NCBI GenBank assembly: GCA_045654645.1
Contig: JAZONR010000073.1
Coordinates: 1-37,021, forward strand
Reading direction: 5' to 3'
Length of the DNA stretch: 37,021 bases
From: HGM04593 sp045654645
Lineage (GTDB): Bacteria; Bacteroidota; Bacteroidia; Bacteroidales; Bacteroidaceae
In this document: positions 23,802 through 31,938 of the stretch, in pieces
Layout: each line of letters opens with the position of its first letter
Position numbering within the stretch: the stretch's first letter is position 1
The notes under the pieces: model-generated
Told to the model about the DNA's origin: nothing
The model's database searches: none
What the model saw: only the letters and a program-made list of their open reading frames with translations
Made by a program: the position numbers and the translations under genes

Positions 23802-24473
23802 TTAACCATTTTTAACAACGCTATCGACTATCAACCCGTCTTTCATATGAATGGTGCGGTCGGTGAATGATGCCAACCCTTCATCGTGGGTTACAATGAT
23901 AAAGGTTTGGTTGTAGCGATTGCGCAGGTCGAAGAAAAGGCGATGCAGCTCCTCTTTGTTGCGACTGTCGAGACTGCCCGACGGCTCATCGGCCAAAACA
24001 ACATCAGGGTGGTTAATTAATGCACGCGCCACTGCCACACGCTGGTTTTCGCCGCCCGAAAGCTCCGAGGGCTTGTGGTGCGCCCTGTCGGCAAGCCCCA
24101 TAACTGCAAGAAGTTCCATTGCTTCAACCTCGGCCTCTTTGCGTTTGCGGCCTGCTATCAAAGCCGGAATTGTAACATTCTCGAGTGCTGTGAACTCGGG
24201 GAGCAACTGATGAAACTGAAACACAAAGCCTATGTGCTTGTTGCGGAAAGCAGCAAGACGCTTACCACTCATTTGCCCCAAATCCTCGCCGTTGAAACAT
24301 ATTGTGCCGCTTGTGGGTTTGTCAAGGGTTCCGATAATCTGCAGCAGGGTTGTTTTGCCGGCACCGCTTGGGCCGACGATGCTCACCACCTCGCCACAAC
24401 CAATCTCAAGATTAACGCCTTTGAGTACCTGAAGCCCACCAAACTCTTTTGTTATGTTCTCTATCCTTATCAT
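23802..24473 (-). CDS. lolD: LolD/MacB-type ABC transporter ATP-binding protein
   Basis: 223 residues, the usual size. Walker A GPSGAGKT (34-41), Q-loop FQFHQLLPEFTALENV, signature LSGGENQRVAVARAL, Walker B VVLADEPSGSLD and the switch His in IVTHD. The Q-loop and FTALENV block are those of the LolD/MacB/FtsE class, which powers lipoprotein release from the inner membrane or related mechanotransmission. No LolC/E-type permease lies beside it, so the partner must be elsewhere, and assignment to LolD rather than another member of the class is by similarity. Its ATG overlaps the TGA of tcdA (ATGA). Confidence 0.85.
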   Translation of the reverse strand: MIRIENITKEFGGLQVLKGVNLEIGCGEVVSIVGPSGAGKTTLLQIIGTLDKPTSGTICFNGEDLGQMSGKRLAAFRNKHIGFVFQFHQLLPEFTALENVTIPALIAGRKRKEAEVEAMELLAVMGLADRAHHKPSELSGGENQRVAVARALINHPDVVLADEPSGSLDSRNKEELHRLFFDLRNRYNQTFIIVTHDEGLASFTDRTIHMKDGLIVDSVVKNG

Positions 24474-25177
24474 ATCTCCTTTATTACATACTCTGCAATA
24501 TAACAGCCAAAAACTGCTGTAAAATAGCCGAGTGAACCAATTATAGGCTTGCCGCCACCGGGGTTAGGACGTATGGCCGATTTGCGCGGCTCCTCCACGC
24601 TGTAGACAACAGGCAGCTTGTTACACCCACGGGCATCGCGCAGCAAACGACGCACATTCTTGGCAAGGGTGCAGTGCTCGGTGCGCCACAAATCGCCGGT
24701 GCGTATGTCGGCCAGATTGCATTTGGCACCCGCCCCCATACTTGAAATAATCTTTATACCACGTTTCCAACACCCCCTGATGAGTGCTCCCTTGGGCTCA
24801 AGAGTATCTATGGCATCCACCACAAAATCGAACTTGGCACCATCAAGCAAGGTATCCACATTGTCGGGGTCTATAAACACAGGGCGCTCATCTATTTCAA
24901 TGGCCGGGTTTATGGCACGAAGCCTCTCGCCAACAACGCTGCACTTGGGCCGCCCCACTGTGCCTGCAAGCGCCGGCATCTGGCGGTTAATATTGGTAAC
25001 ATCCACCACATCGGCATCAACAATTGTCATTGCGCCAACTCCTGCACGGCATAGCATTTCGGCAGCCCAGGAGCCGACACCGCCAAGCCCAACAACAAGA
25101 AGGCGGGCACCCTTAAGCCTTGCCTGCTTTTCATCCCCGAGCAGCAATTCGCCACGCTGCAACCAATTTTCACTCAT
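24470..25177 (-). CDS. tcdA: tRNA threonylcarbamoyladenosine dehydratase (TcdA/CsdL)
   Basis: 235 residues. E1-like ThiF fold: nucleotide-binding VVGLGGVGSWAAEML (about 28-42), then DADVVDVTNINRQ, GRPKCSVVGERL, DAIDTLEPKGAL, and a C-terminal GSLGYFTAVFGCYIAEYVI helix. This combination and length match TcdA, which uses ATP to cyclise t6A to ct6A at position 37 of ANN-decoding tRNAs. It acts in the cytoplasm with CsdA/CsdE-type sulfur partners in some bacteria, none of which is seen here. First gene of a two-gene unit with the LolD-like ATPase. Confidence 0.9.
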   Translation of the reverse strand: MSENWLQRGELLLGDEKQARLKGARLLVVGLGGVGSWAAEMLCRAGVGAMTIVDADVVDVTNINRQMPALAGTVGRPKCSVVGERLRAINPAIEIDERPVFIDPDNVDTLLDGAKFDFVVDAIDTLEPKGALIRGCWKRGIKIISSMGAGAKCNLADIRTGDLWRTEHCTLAKNVRRLLRDARGCNKLPVVYSVEEPRKSAIRPNPGGGKPIIGSLGYFTAVFGCYIAEYVIKEI

Positions 25178-25198
25178 TATGAATATCTTTTATGGCAA

Positions 25199-25206
25199 CG
25201 AAAATA
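25199..25206 (-). promoter_or_regulatory. Candidate -7 box of tcdA
   Basis: Minus-strand TATTTTCG, one mismatch to TAnnTTTG, 21 bases before the start codon; it faces the asd promoter in the divergent region. Confidence 0.3.
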
Positions 25207-25248
25207 CAAAAAAATAGCAACAGAGGGAACATATATCTAATTTTTAAG

Positions 25249-25256
25249 TACTTTTG
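25249..25256 (+). promoter_or_regulatory. -7 box of asd
   Basis: TACTTTTG, an exact TAnnTTTG match, 26 bases before the asd ATG. No -33 TTTG. Confidence 0.45.
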
Positions 25257-25282
25257 CAACAGAAAAACTTTTTATCACAATT

Positions 25283-26290
25283 ATGAAAATAGCAATTGTA
25301 GGTGTGAGCGGTGCAGTGGGACAGGAGTTCCTGCGCGTCCTCGATGAGAGAAATTTTCCCTTTGACGAGTTGGTGCTTTTCGGTTCGGCTCGCAGTGCAG
25401 GACAGATATATAACTTCCGTGGTGTGGACTACGTTGTGAAAGAGCTGAAGCACAACGATGACTTTATGGGTGTTGATTATGCCTTTGTATCGGCCGGCGG
25501 CAGTGTTTCCAAGGAGTTTGCCGAGACCATCACCAAGCACGGCGCAGTGATGATTGACAACTCAAGCGCTTTCCGTATGGACAGCGACGTGCCCCTGGTT
25601 GTACCCGAGGTAAACCCCACCGACGCCTATAACCGCCCACGCAACATCATTGCCAACCCCAACTGCACAACAATACAGATGGTTGTTGCACTGAAGGCGA
25701 TAGAAAACCTTTCACACATCAAGCGCGTACACGCATCAACCTACCAGGCAGCAAGCGGTGCCGGTGCAGCCGCTATGGCCGAGCTCTTTGAGCAGTATCG
25801 CCAGGTGCTTGCCGGCGAGGAGCCCACAGTAGAGAAGTTTGCCTACCAGCTTGCTTTCAACGTAATTCCTCAGATTGACGTTTTCACCGAGAACGGTTAC
25901 ACCAAGGAGGAGATGAAGATGTACAACGAGACACGCAAGATTATGCACAGCGACATTGAGGTTAGTGCCCAGTGCGTGCGTGTTCCCGCATTGCGCTCAC
26001 ACTCACAGCAGCTGTGGATTGAGACAGAGCGTCCATTGTGCGTCGAAGAGGTGCGTTGCGCCATTGCCGAGGGCGAGGGCCTCATCCTTATGGACTGCCC
26101 CGAGGAGAAGATATACCCAATGCCGCTGTTCCTTGCCGGACAGGACCCCGTTTATGTGGGCCGCATCCGAAAGGACCTCACAAACCCCAACGGTATTCTT
26201 ATGTGGGTTGTTGGCGACCAGATTAAGAAGGGTGCTGCACTGAACGCTGTTCAAATTGCCGAGTACCTTATCGCACACCCCAAGAAGTAA
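25283..26290 (+). CDS. asd: Aspartate-semialdehyde dehydrogenase
   Basis: 335 residues. NADP-binding start MKIAIVGVSGAVGQEFL, catalytic Cys at about 128 in IIANPNCTTIQM, substrate-binding STYQAASGAGAAAM, and the late RVPALRSHSQQLWIE block with the active-site His. It makes aspartate-4-semialdehyde from aspartyl phosphate, the branch point to lysine/diaminopimelate, threonine and methionine. Length is normal for the enzyme. Monocistronic, divergent from tcdA. Confidence 0.96.
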   Translation: MKIAIVGVSGAVGQEFLRVLDERNFPFDELVLFGSARSAGQIYNFRGVDYVVKELKHNDDFMGVDYAFVSAGGSVSKEFAETITKHGAVMIDNSSAFRMDSDVPLVVPEVNPTDAYNRPRNIIANPNCTTIQMVVALKAIENLSHIKRVHASTYQAASGAGAAAMAELFEQYRQVLAGEEPTVEKFAYQLAFNVIPQIDVFTENGYTKEEMKMYNETRKIMHSDIEVSAQCVRVPALRSHSQQLWIETERPLCVEEVRCAIAEGEGLILMDCPEEKIYPMPLFLAGQDPVYVGRIRKDLTNPNGILMWVVGDQIKKGAALNAVQIAEYLIAHPKK

Positions 26291-26303
26291 AAACAGACTT
26301 CAC

Positions 26304-26349
26304 ATACAACAATTGAGGCTTGCCCAATGGCAAGCCTCAATTGTTGTAT
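26304..26349. terminator. Bidirectional terminator between asd and the acyltransferase
   Basis: A perfect 21-bp stem (26304-26324 / 26329-26349) around a CAAT loop; the core is TTGAGGCTTGCC. It lies between two convergent genes. Confidence 0.85.
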
Positions 26350-26386
26350 TATATGCCTAAGCCGACAAGCGGCAAGAGACAATTCA

Positions 26387-27466
26387 TCAGTTCTCCTTTT
26401 TGACACCAAAGAGGTAGTGGGCCAAGATGTTGTCTGCCCTGAGGATGAAACTCACAAACAAGCTTGCAGCAATGACAAGTGCTGTCATTGCAAGGGTGGT
26501 TACAAACTCCAGAAGTGGCAGGCTGTTCTCGGCAAACAGCGGACAAATCTCCTTGAAATTGAACGAAAGGAAAAAGAAGTGCAAGAGATAGATGTCAAGC
26601 GTTCTTCGCCCGATATACTTTAACACAGAGGCCACAGGCTTGTCGCTTGCGAAGAAGGCCTCTTTCTTGCGGAAAAGTGCAAATGTGATTGTTATGCCGC
26701 AAAGTGCCAAAAGCAATTTGTATACATCTTTAATAAAACCTCCCAAATCCTCTAAATCAACAAAAACATTAAGGGAGAAGAAAAGGATAATGGCCACCGC
26801 CAACAGACGGGTAGTGTCGAGCAGATGTTCAAAGCGGCTGAAAGAGCGCCTTGTGCAAACTCCCAACACAAAGAAGATGAAGTAATAGCTCTTCTTCATA
26901 CCCAAAGTGCCCAACACCACGCGCGGCACACCAAGACCGGCCAAAAAGCCGGTGAAATCATAGAAATAGAACAGTGCACCCATTAGCAGAAGAACCACAA
27001 GCGCACAACTCTCTTTTACCCGCATACGGTGCAACACCATTCTCACAACTATATAAGTGATGAAATAGTAGAACAGGGTGAAGGTAAACCAGTAACCGCT
27101 TTTGTCTTCATCGGTGAAAGCAACACCGAATGGCCTGCCCACGCAATATAAGAAGCAGCAGAAGAACAGGAAGGGCGAAAGTATCTGCACTGTCAGTTTC
27201 TTACCCAGGAACTTGCCTGCACTGCCCAGATGCCAGACGACATTGCTCTTGTAGAAAACAAAACCGCTTACAAAGAAGAACAACGGCATACGAAACAGTT
27301 GGAAATAGGTGTGATAGCACCCGCCGGAGCGGACATCTACCCCCAAATTGAACAGGGCCACGTGAGACATAACCACCAATATCATAGTGAAGCCCCTCAA
27401 GGCGTCAAGATATTCTATTCGTTTCTTTTGCTGCACTGAAATCGGATTATTTAGGTTGTTTTTCAT
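26387..27466 (-). CDS. Acyltransferase 3 family membrane protein
   Basis: 359 residues with about ten membrane segments. The N-terminal motif RIEYLDALRGFTMILVVMSHV carries the catalytic-type His of the acyltransferase-3 family, followed by FRMPLFFFVSGFVF. Such proteins O-acetylate or otherwise acylate sugars of surface polysaccharides or peptidoglycan in the inner membrane. No linked polysaccharide genes lie directly beside it, so the acceptor is unknown. Stands alone; the next minus-strand gene (rsgA) ends upstream with its own terminator. Confidence 0.88.
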   Translation of the reverse strand: MKNNLNNPISVQQKKRIEYLDALRGFTMILVVMSHVALFNLGVDVRSGGCYHTYFQLFRMPLFFFVSGFVFYKSNVVWHLGSAGKFLGKKLTVQILSPFLFFCCFLYCVGRPFGVAFTDEDKSGYWFTFTLFYYFITYIVVRMVLHRMRVKESCALVVLLLMGALFYFYDFTGFLAGLGVPRVVLGTLGMKKSYYFIFFVLGVCTRRSFSRFEHLLDTTRLLAVAIILFFSLNVFVDLEDLGGFIKDVYKLLLALCGITITFALFRKKEAFFASDKPVASVLKYIGRRTLDIYLLHFFFLSFNFKEICPLFAENSLPLLEFVTTLAMTALVIAASLFVSFILRADNILAHYLFGVKKEN

Positions 27467-27544
27467 AGTAATTCAAAACGGCTCGCCAAAGAGTATTATG
27501 CAAACCAAGCTTTGCGTTCACCCCAAGCAGAGGGTTATAAAAAG

Positions 27545-27577
27545 ATGTGGACCGACGTTCCGAAGGCCGGTCCACAT
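27545..27577 (-). terminator. Terminator of the frr-rsgA unit
   Basis: ATGTGGACCG (27545-27554) pairs with CGGTCCACAT (27568-27577); on the minus strand CTTTTTA follows. It starts 13 bases past the rsgA stop. Confidence 0.8.
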
Positions 27578-27590
27578 TACATTATCTGTT

Positions 27591-28529
27591 CTACTGGGAA
27601 GCTCTGTACTTGCCCTCCTCCTTATCCTCGAGCATACTGAGATAGGACTGATAGCGCGAGGGGGCAATCTCTCCACGTTCAAGCGCCTCAAGCACAGCAC
27701 AGCCGGGCTCGTGGGTGTGGGTACAATTGCCATAGCGGCAATCCTTGGAGAGTTCAAAGAACTCCACAAAGTAGTGGGAAATCTCCTCAACCTCCATATC
27801 AAATGTTCCAAAGCCCTTGACACCCGGTGTATCCACAATGTAGCTATCGGGCATAAACTCGAACATCTCGGTGTAGGTGGTGGTGTGCATACCGGTGTCG
27901 TGGGTCTTTGAGATTTCACCGACCTTGGCTGCGACATCGGGAGCAACAGCATTTACAAGGCTCGACTTTCCCACGCCTGAATTACCGGCCAGGAGCGACA
28001 CCTTGCCGCGCATTGCCTCTTTAAGCTCATCTACTCCCCTGCCACCAACGGCACTGGTGTGAAGACAGCGATAGCCGATGCTGCCATAGAGCGCCGTGAG
28101 ATAGTCCAGCTCTTCGAGCTCGGCATCGTTGTAGAGGTCGGTTTTGTTAAAGACAAGCACCACCGGCACACGATAGGCCTCGGCTGCTGCCAGAAAACGG
28201 TCGATGAAGGTGGTTGCAGTTGCCGGGTGGCTTATTGTTACCACAAGGAAGCATTGGTCGAGATTGGCTGCCAGAATGTGAGACTGCTTGGAGAGGTTTG
28301 ATGCCTTGCGCACGATGTAGTTGCGACGTTCAAGAATGTCTACTATGTAGGCTGTTCCGTCATCGCGTACATCAAAATGCACATAATCACCAACCGCAAC
28401 AGGATTGGTGCTACGTATGCCCTTGAGGCGGAAGTTGCCCTTTACCCTGCAGTCGATGAGCCTACCGTCTGCGGCACGCACACCGTAGACACTGCCCGAA
28501 CTCTTTATTACAGTTCCCAGCTCTGCCAT
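27591..28529 (-). CDS. rsgA: Ribosome small-subunit-dependent GTPase A
   Basis: 312 residues. N-terminal OB-fold (about 1-70), then a circularly permuted GTPase: the G4 motif NKTD (about 128) comes before the G1 P-loop GNSGVGKSS (about 182-190) and G3 DTPG (about 234). A C-terminal zinc-binding element CRYGNCTHTHEPGC (about 267-280) is intact. RsgA helps late maturation of the 30S subunit. It starts 6 bases after the frr stop, so the two translation-factor genes form one operon. Confidence 0.96.
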   Translation of the reverse strand: MAELGTVIKSSGSVYGVRAADGRLIDCRVKGNFRLKGIRSTNPVAVGDYVHFDVRDDGTAYIVDILERRNYIVRKASNLSKQSHILAANLDQCFLVVTISHPATATTFIDRFLAAAEAYRVPVVLVFNKTDLYNDAELEELDYLTALYGSIGYRCLHTSAVGGRGVDELKEAMRGKVSLLAGNSGVGKSSLVNAVAPDVAAKVGEISKTHDTGMHTTTYTEMFEFMPDSYIVDTPGVKGFGTFDMEVEEISHYFVEFFELSKDCRYGNCTHTHEPGCAVLEALERGEIAPSRYQSYLSMLEDKEEGKYRASQ

Positions 28530-28535
28530 CCGTGA

Positions 28536-29096
28536 TTACACGGTCATAATTTCCTTCTCCTTGGCTGCAAAAATCTCCTCGGCCTTCTTGATGTACTTGT
28601 CGTGTATCTTCTGCAGGCTCTCCTCGCCATCCTTTGCAACATCCTCGGGGGTGCCTTCCTTAACAGATTTCTTCATCACATCAATGCCGTCGCGGCGAGC
28701 GTTGCGGATGCTTATCTTCGCTGTCTCGAGCTCGTGTGCACACTGCTTCACGAGGTCCTTGCGGCGCTCACCTGTCAAAGGAGGAATGGCTACAATAATC
28801 ACCTCGCCGTTGTTTGCAGGCATAATGCCTACGGGAGAGTCAATAATAGCCTTCTCAATGGGGGCAATCATATTTTTGTCCCAAGGCTTGATGGCAATGG
28901 TGCGGAGGTCGGGGGTGGTGATGGTAGCCACATTGCTGAGCGGCATCTCTGCACCATAGGAACTAACCTTCACACAGTCGAGAAGGTGAACATTAGCCTT
29001 ACCGGCGCGTATGTGTGAATACTCTTCCTCGAGGTGCATAATACTCATCTGCATATACTCCTCTGCGTCTCTCAAACAGGCTTTTACGTCTATCAT
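28536..29096 (-). CDS. frr: Ribosome recycling factor
   Basis: 186 residues, the standard size. Family features in order: the YSHIRAGKANVHLLD block, ATITTPDLRTIAIKPWDKNMI, ERRKDLVKQCAHELETAKISIRNARRD, and a C-terminal helix with IHDKYIKKAEEIFAAKEKEIM. Dissociates post-termination ribosomes together with EF-G. First gene of the frr-rsgA unit; a GCGCGC/GCGCGT hairpin lies in its leader at 29139-29153. Confidence 0.97.
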   Translation of the reverse strand: MIDVKACLRDAEEYMQMSIMHLEEEYSHIRAGKANVHLLDCVKVSSYGAEMPLSNVATITTPDLRTIAIKPWDKNMIAPIEKAIIDSPVGIMPANNGEVIIVAIPPLTGERRKDLVKQCAHELETAKISIRNARRDGIDVMKKSVKEGTPEDVAKDGEESLQKIHDKYIKKAEEIFAAKEKEIMTV

Positions 29097-29166
29097 AACA
29101 GTTATAAATTAAGTTTTTCTTGTATTTTATGAGAAGATGCGCGCACTGCGCGTGCACTCTTTATTG

Positions 29167-29174
29167 CAAATGTA
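29167..29174 (-). promoter_or_regulatory. -7 box of frr-rsgA
   Basis: Minus-strand TACATTTG, exact TAnnTTTG match, 70 bases before the frr start. -33 box not clear. Confidence 0.45.
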
Positions 29175-29238
29175 GTCAATATGAGTGAACAGAGATGCGT
29201 TTTTAAGTTTTTTTAAGTATTTATCTTATATTCTACAC

Positions 29239-29269
29239 TTTGAACCCACAAAGCAATTATATACTTTAG
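29239..29269 (+). promoter_or_regulatory. Promoter of the DUF2007 gene
   Basis: TTTG (29239-29242), 19-bp spacer, TACTTTAG (29262-29269; one mismatch). Confidence 0.45.
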
Positions 29270-29330
29270 CAACAGAAAACATTGAGCCACGGCTCCAACA
29301 ATGGATGCCCGAATTTTGTTTATCTATAAA

Positions 29331-29338
29331 AAAGGAGG
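29331..29338 (+). promoter_or_regulatory. Strong Shine-Dalgarno site
   Basis: AAAGGAGG, 5 bases before the ATG at 29344. Near-perfect anti-SD match, unusual for a Bacteroidetes gene, and it decides the start of the DUF2007 protein. Confidence 0.75.
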
Positions 29339-29343
29339 TTGTT

Positions 29344-29577
29344 ATGACGGTAAATCACGAAGAGAAACTGGTACAGGTTTTTGCCGGTACTGTTTGGCAG
29401 GCCGAGGTTATCAAGGGACTGCTTGACGCGAATGGTGTGCCCTGCACAATAAAGGACAACACACTGGGTGCAATAACATCGCCATATGCCGGATTTGAGG
29501 GCGACGTGCTGGTAATTGTGAACAGCACAGACAAGGAACGCGCCCTAAAGATAATAGAGGAAAACGGCAAGAAGTGA
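29344..29577 (+). CDS. DUF2007 (PII-like signal transducing) small protein
   Basis: 77 residues from the ATG behind the strong ribosome site; a longer reading frame from 29185 has an upstream part without protein-like character and lacks such a site. The protein fits DUF2007: VQVFAGTVWQAEVIKGLLDANGVPCTIKDN, a short loop with the AITSPYAG segment, then GDVLVIVNSTDKERALKIIEE. This ferredoxin-like fold is found in many Bacteroidetes small cytoplasmic proteins and is presumed to bind a ligand or sense signals; no function is established. Monocistronic, divergent from frr, convergent with rplS. Confidence 0.85.
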   Translation: MTVNHEEKLVQVFAGTVWQAEVIKGLLDANGVPCTIKDNTLGAITSPYAGFEGDVLVIVNSTDKERALKIIEENGKK

Positions 29578-29608
29578 TAAACCAATCACATACTGCCCCA
29601 AGAAAACA

Positions 29609-29636
29609 AAAATGCAGCCCGTGTGGGCTGCATTTT
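29609..29636. terminator. Bidirectional terminator, DUF2007 gene and rplS
   Basis: AAAATGCAGCCC (29609-29620) / GGGCTGCATTTT (29625-29636), loop GTGT. A- and T-runs flank both sides of the stem. Confidence 0.9.
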
Positions 29637-29657
29637 ATGTTTGTATCATTCAGGTGC

Positions 29658-30008
29658 TTAGGCCTTGATCTCCTTGATACGAGCCTTCTTACCTGTGAGG
29701 GCGCGCAAGTAGTAAAGTTTAGCACGACGAACACGACCACGCTTATTAACAGTGATGCTGTCGATAGCAGGTGAGTTCAAAGGGAAGATACGCTCAACGC
29801 CTACAGTACCAGACATCTTACGTACTGTGAAACGCTTCTCGCAACCGTGGCCGCTGATGCGGATAACAACACCACGATACATCTGAATACGCTCTTTTGT
29901 TCCCTCGATGATCTTGTAAGCTACTGTTACAGTGTCGCCAGGACCGAACTCCATCTCGCGCTTTACGTCAGTAGCAAATGCTTCTTTAGCAATTTTAATA
30001 AAATCCAT
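29658..30008 (-). CDS. rplS: 50S ribosomal protein L19
   Basis: 116 residues. Family blocks are intact: FGPGDTVTVAYKIIEGTKERIQMYRGVVI, then CEKRFTVRKMSGTVGVERIFPLNSPAID and KRGRVRRAKLYYLRALTGKKARIKE. L19 sits at the 30S-50S interface. Alone in its unit here, with no trmD, rimM or rpsP next to it as in many other phyla, which is normal for Bacteroidetes. It has a textbook promoter and an 85-nt leader. Confidence 0.98.
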   Translation of the reverse strand: MDFIKIAKEAFATDVKREMEFGPGDTVTVAYKIIEGTKERIQMYRGVVIRISGHGCEKRFTVRKMSGTVGVERIFPLNSPAIDSITVNKRGRVRRAKLYYLRALTGKKARIKEIKA

Positions 30009-30093
30009 TGTTTTGATTTGTTAAATTGTTCAATCATTCAAACGCAACATATCAAGTTACTCTTCCTTGACAGCGATTACGCCGAAAGCGCGG

Positions 30094-30125
30094 CAAAGTT
30101 AGGGCAAAATTATTGTTCTACCAAA
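30094..30125 (-). promoter_or_regulatory. Promoter of rplS
   Basis: On the minus strand TTTG (30122-30125), 20-bp spacer, TAACTTTG (30094-30101). Both boxes exact. Confidence 0.75.
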
Positions 30126-30184
30126 TGTTGCGTTGCTTTTTGTTCTTTATAATGATAAAAATTGTTTTTTTGAACTGCTTATAG

Positions 30185-30192
30185 TAATTTTG
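30185..30192 (+). promoter_or_regulatory. -7 box of the 5'-nucleotidase pair
   Basis: TAATTTTG fits TAnnTTTG; an ATTG 20 bp upstream is a one-mismatch -33 box. Confidence 0.45.
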
Positions 30193-30220
30193 AAGCAAAC
30201 AAAAACAGTCCATTTTATAT

Positions 30221-30982
30221 ATGAAGCTCATTTATAGCACATTCGCAACCGCGGCGCTGCTGGCCTGCACTGTTGCGTGCAGCAAGCCAACCGGAATTGA
30301 AGTGGCCCACAGCGGCTGCCTGAGGGTTACTGCAGTAAAGAAGAGCGACGGCGCTGAAGAGATAAGAGAGATTCTTGAACGCTGCAGGGTGAAGGTAGAC
30401 AGCATAAAGAGCCCCGTGATTGGCGAAGCTGCCCATCCGCTTGAAAAGCAGATACCCGAGAGCCCGCTAATGAATTTTGCGGCCGATGCACTGCTGGAGA
30501 TGGCCAGAAAGGAGACAGGCGAGAATATTGACATTGCCATAACCAACAAGGGCGGCTTGCGCAGCAACATAAACCAGGGAACACTCACATTTGGCGATAT
30601 ATATAATGTATTCCCATTTGAAAACACCCTTGCACTGCTCACCCTAAACGGAGAGCAACTGCTGCAGCTGTGCGATGAGATTGCAGCTGTGGGAGGCGAG
30701 GCTGTCGCCGGGATGAGGATGAGCATCACCCCCGACTGGAAAGCTGCCGCTGTAACAGTTACGGGCAAACCCGTAGAGAAAGGGAAGGAGTATCGCATAG
30801 CCACATCGGACTACCTTTCACAAGGCAACGACAAGATGACCACACTGGCACTTGGCAAGGATAAAAGAATTTTCAGCAACATCACCATACGAGCTCTTAT
30901 GGTGCAATATATAAAGGAGTTGGCTGCAGAGGGCAAGAAACTGCAGGCAGAGTGCGACGGCAGAATAACAAAAATCAAATGA
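30221..30982 (+). CDS. 5'-nucleotidase C-terminal domain lipoprotein
   Basis: 253 residues. Lipoprotein signal with cysteine in a TVAC-S context (about residue 20). The rest is a lone 5'-nucleotidase substrate-binding domain: SPLMNFAADALLEMARK, DIAITNKGGLRSNINQGTLTFGDIYNVFPFENTLALLTLNGEQLLQLC, and YRIATSDYLSQGND. In UshA-type enzymes this domain binds the nucleotide base and follows a metallophosphatase domain in one chain. Here it is separate and comes first; the phosphatase gene follows with an ATGA overlap, so the two products probably work together in the periplasm or at the membrane to hydrolyse nucleotides. Confidence 0.88.
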   Translation: MKLIYSTFATAALLACTVACSKPTGIEVAHSGCLRVTAVKKSDGAEEIREILERCRVKVDSIKSPVIGEAAHPLEKQIPESPLMNFAADALLEMARKETGENIDIAITNKGGLRSNINQGTLTFGDIYNVFPFENTLALLTLNGEQLLQLCDEIAAVGGEAVAGMRMSITPDWKAAAVTVTGKPVEKGKEYRIATSDYLSQGNDKMTTLALGKDKRIFSNITIRALMVQYIKELAAEGKKLQAECDGRITKIK

Positions 30983-31800
30983 TAACTATGAGAAGAGCAC
31001 TATTCATATTGGCATTGGCAATATGCTGCAGCGCCGTTGCGCAACAGAGAATGACAATACTGCACACCAGCGACACACACAGCTGCATCGAACCCGAAAG
31101 GGACGGCGGCGCAGGTGTGCTGAACAGGGCACTTATGCTTGAGGCGCTGCGCGACTCTCTTGGCAATGAGAATGTGCTGCTGTTCGACTGTGGCGATTTT
31201 TCACAGGGCTCGCTTTTCTATAGCGTGTTCAAGGGAGAGACAGAGATTGAGATGATGAACGCAATGCGCTATGATGCCTGCACAATTGGAAACCACGAGT
31301 TTGATTTTGGATTGGAGAATATGGCACAAATCTTCAGAATGGCAAAGTTTGAAGTTGTATGTGCCAATTATGACTTCAGCAACACCGCCTGCGAGGGACT
31401 TGTGAAGCCCTGGACTGTGATTGAGCGCGCCGGAATACGCATTGGCGTATTCGGCATATCGCCCAACCCCGAGGGGCTTGTCTCAAAGGACAACTATGCA
31501 GGCGTGGAATACCGCCATCCCATAGAGGCCGCAAACGAAGCTGTGGCAGCCCTAAAAGCAGAAGGATGCGACGTGATTGTGTGCCTGTCTCATCTGGGAT
31601 GGCAAATAAATAATGAGTTCAACGATGAACGCCTGGCTGCAGAGACTGCCGGCATAGATGTAATTCTTGGCGGGCACTCGCACGACTGTTTCAACACTGC
31701 GCTGGGCTATGTGAACAAGGAGGGCAAAGAGGTTATTCTGCAACATAGCGGAAAAAACGGCCGTAACATTGGATACACAACACTGAACATTGGCAAGTGA
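30979..31800 (+). CDS. Metallophosphatase domain of split 5'-nucleotidase
   Basis: 273 residues from the ATG that overlaps the previous stop (ATGA); a second ATG three codons on is possible. Signal peptide through CCSAVAQ. Complete set of metallophosphatase motifs: HTSDTHS (D-x-H), FDCGDFSQG (GD), IGNHEFDFG (GNHE), a SHLG His and GGHSHD (GHxH). The C-terminal substrate-binding domain of UshA-like enzymes is absent because it is encoded by the gene just upstream. The likely product is a two-chain 5'-nucleotidase. No terminator was recognised directly after it. Confidence 0.9.
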   Translation: MITMRRALFILALAICCSAVAQQRMTILHTSDTHSCIEPERDGGAGVLNRALMLEALRDSLGNENVLLFDCGDFSQGSLFYSVFKGETEIEMMNAMRYDACTIGNHEFDFGLENMAQIFRMAKFEVVCANYDFSNTACEGLVKPWTVIERAGIRIGVFGISPNPEGLVSKDNYAGVEYRHPIEAANEAVAALKAEGCDVIVCLSHLGWQINNEFNDERLAAETAGIDVILGGHSHDCFNTALGYVNKEGKEVILQHSGKNGRNIGYTTLNIGK

Positions 31801-31938
31801 GAGGCTGAACCCACAACTTTTTACAAAAAGCAAAGTATAATTTCAAAATTAGTATCAAAAATTATACATTTTGCTGTAAAATCTCGACATTTTGTATTAT
31901 ACTTGCACCATAATTTTAAATAACAAACAAAATAGAGT

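Noticed and set aside
29185..29343. N-terminal extension of the DUF2007 protein
   Set aside because: The stretch overlaps the promoter boxes and the strong Shine-Dalgarno site; the sequence is not protein-like.
30221..31800. A frameshifted 5'-nucleotidase pseudogene
   Set aside because: The domains are in swapped order, each has its own signal peptide, and all phosphatase motifs are intact.
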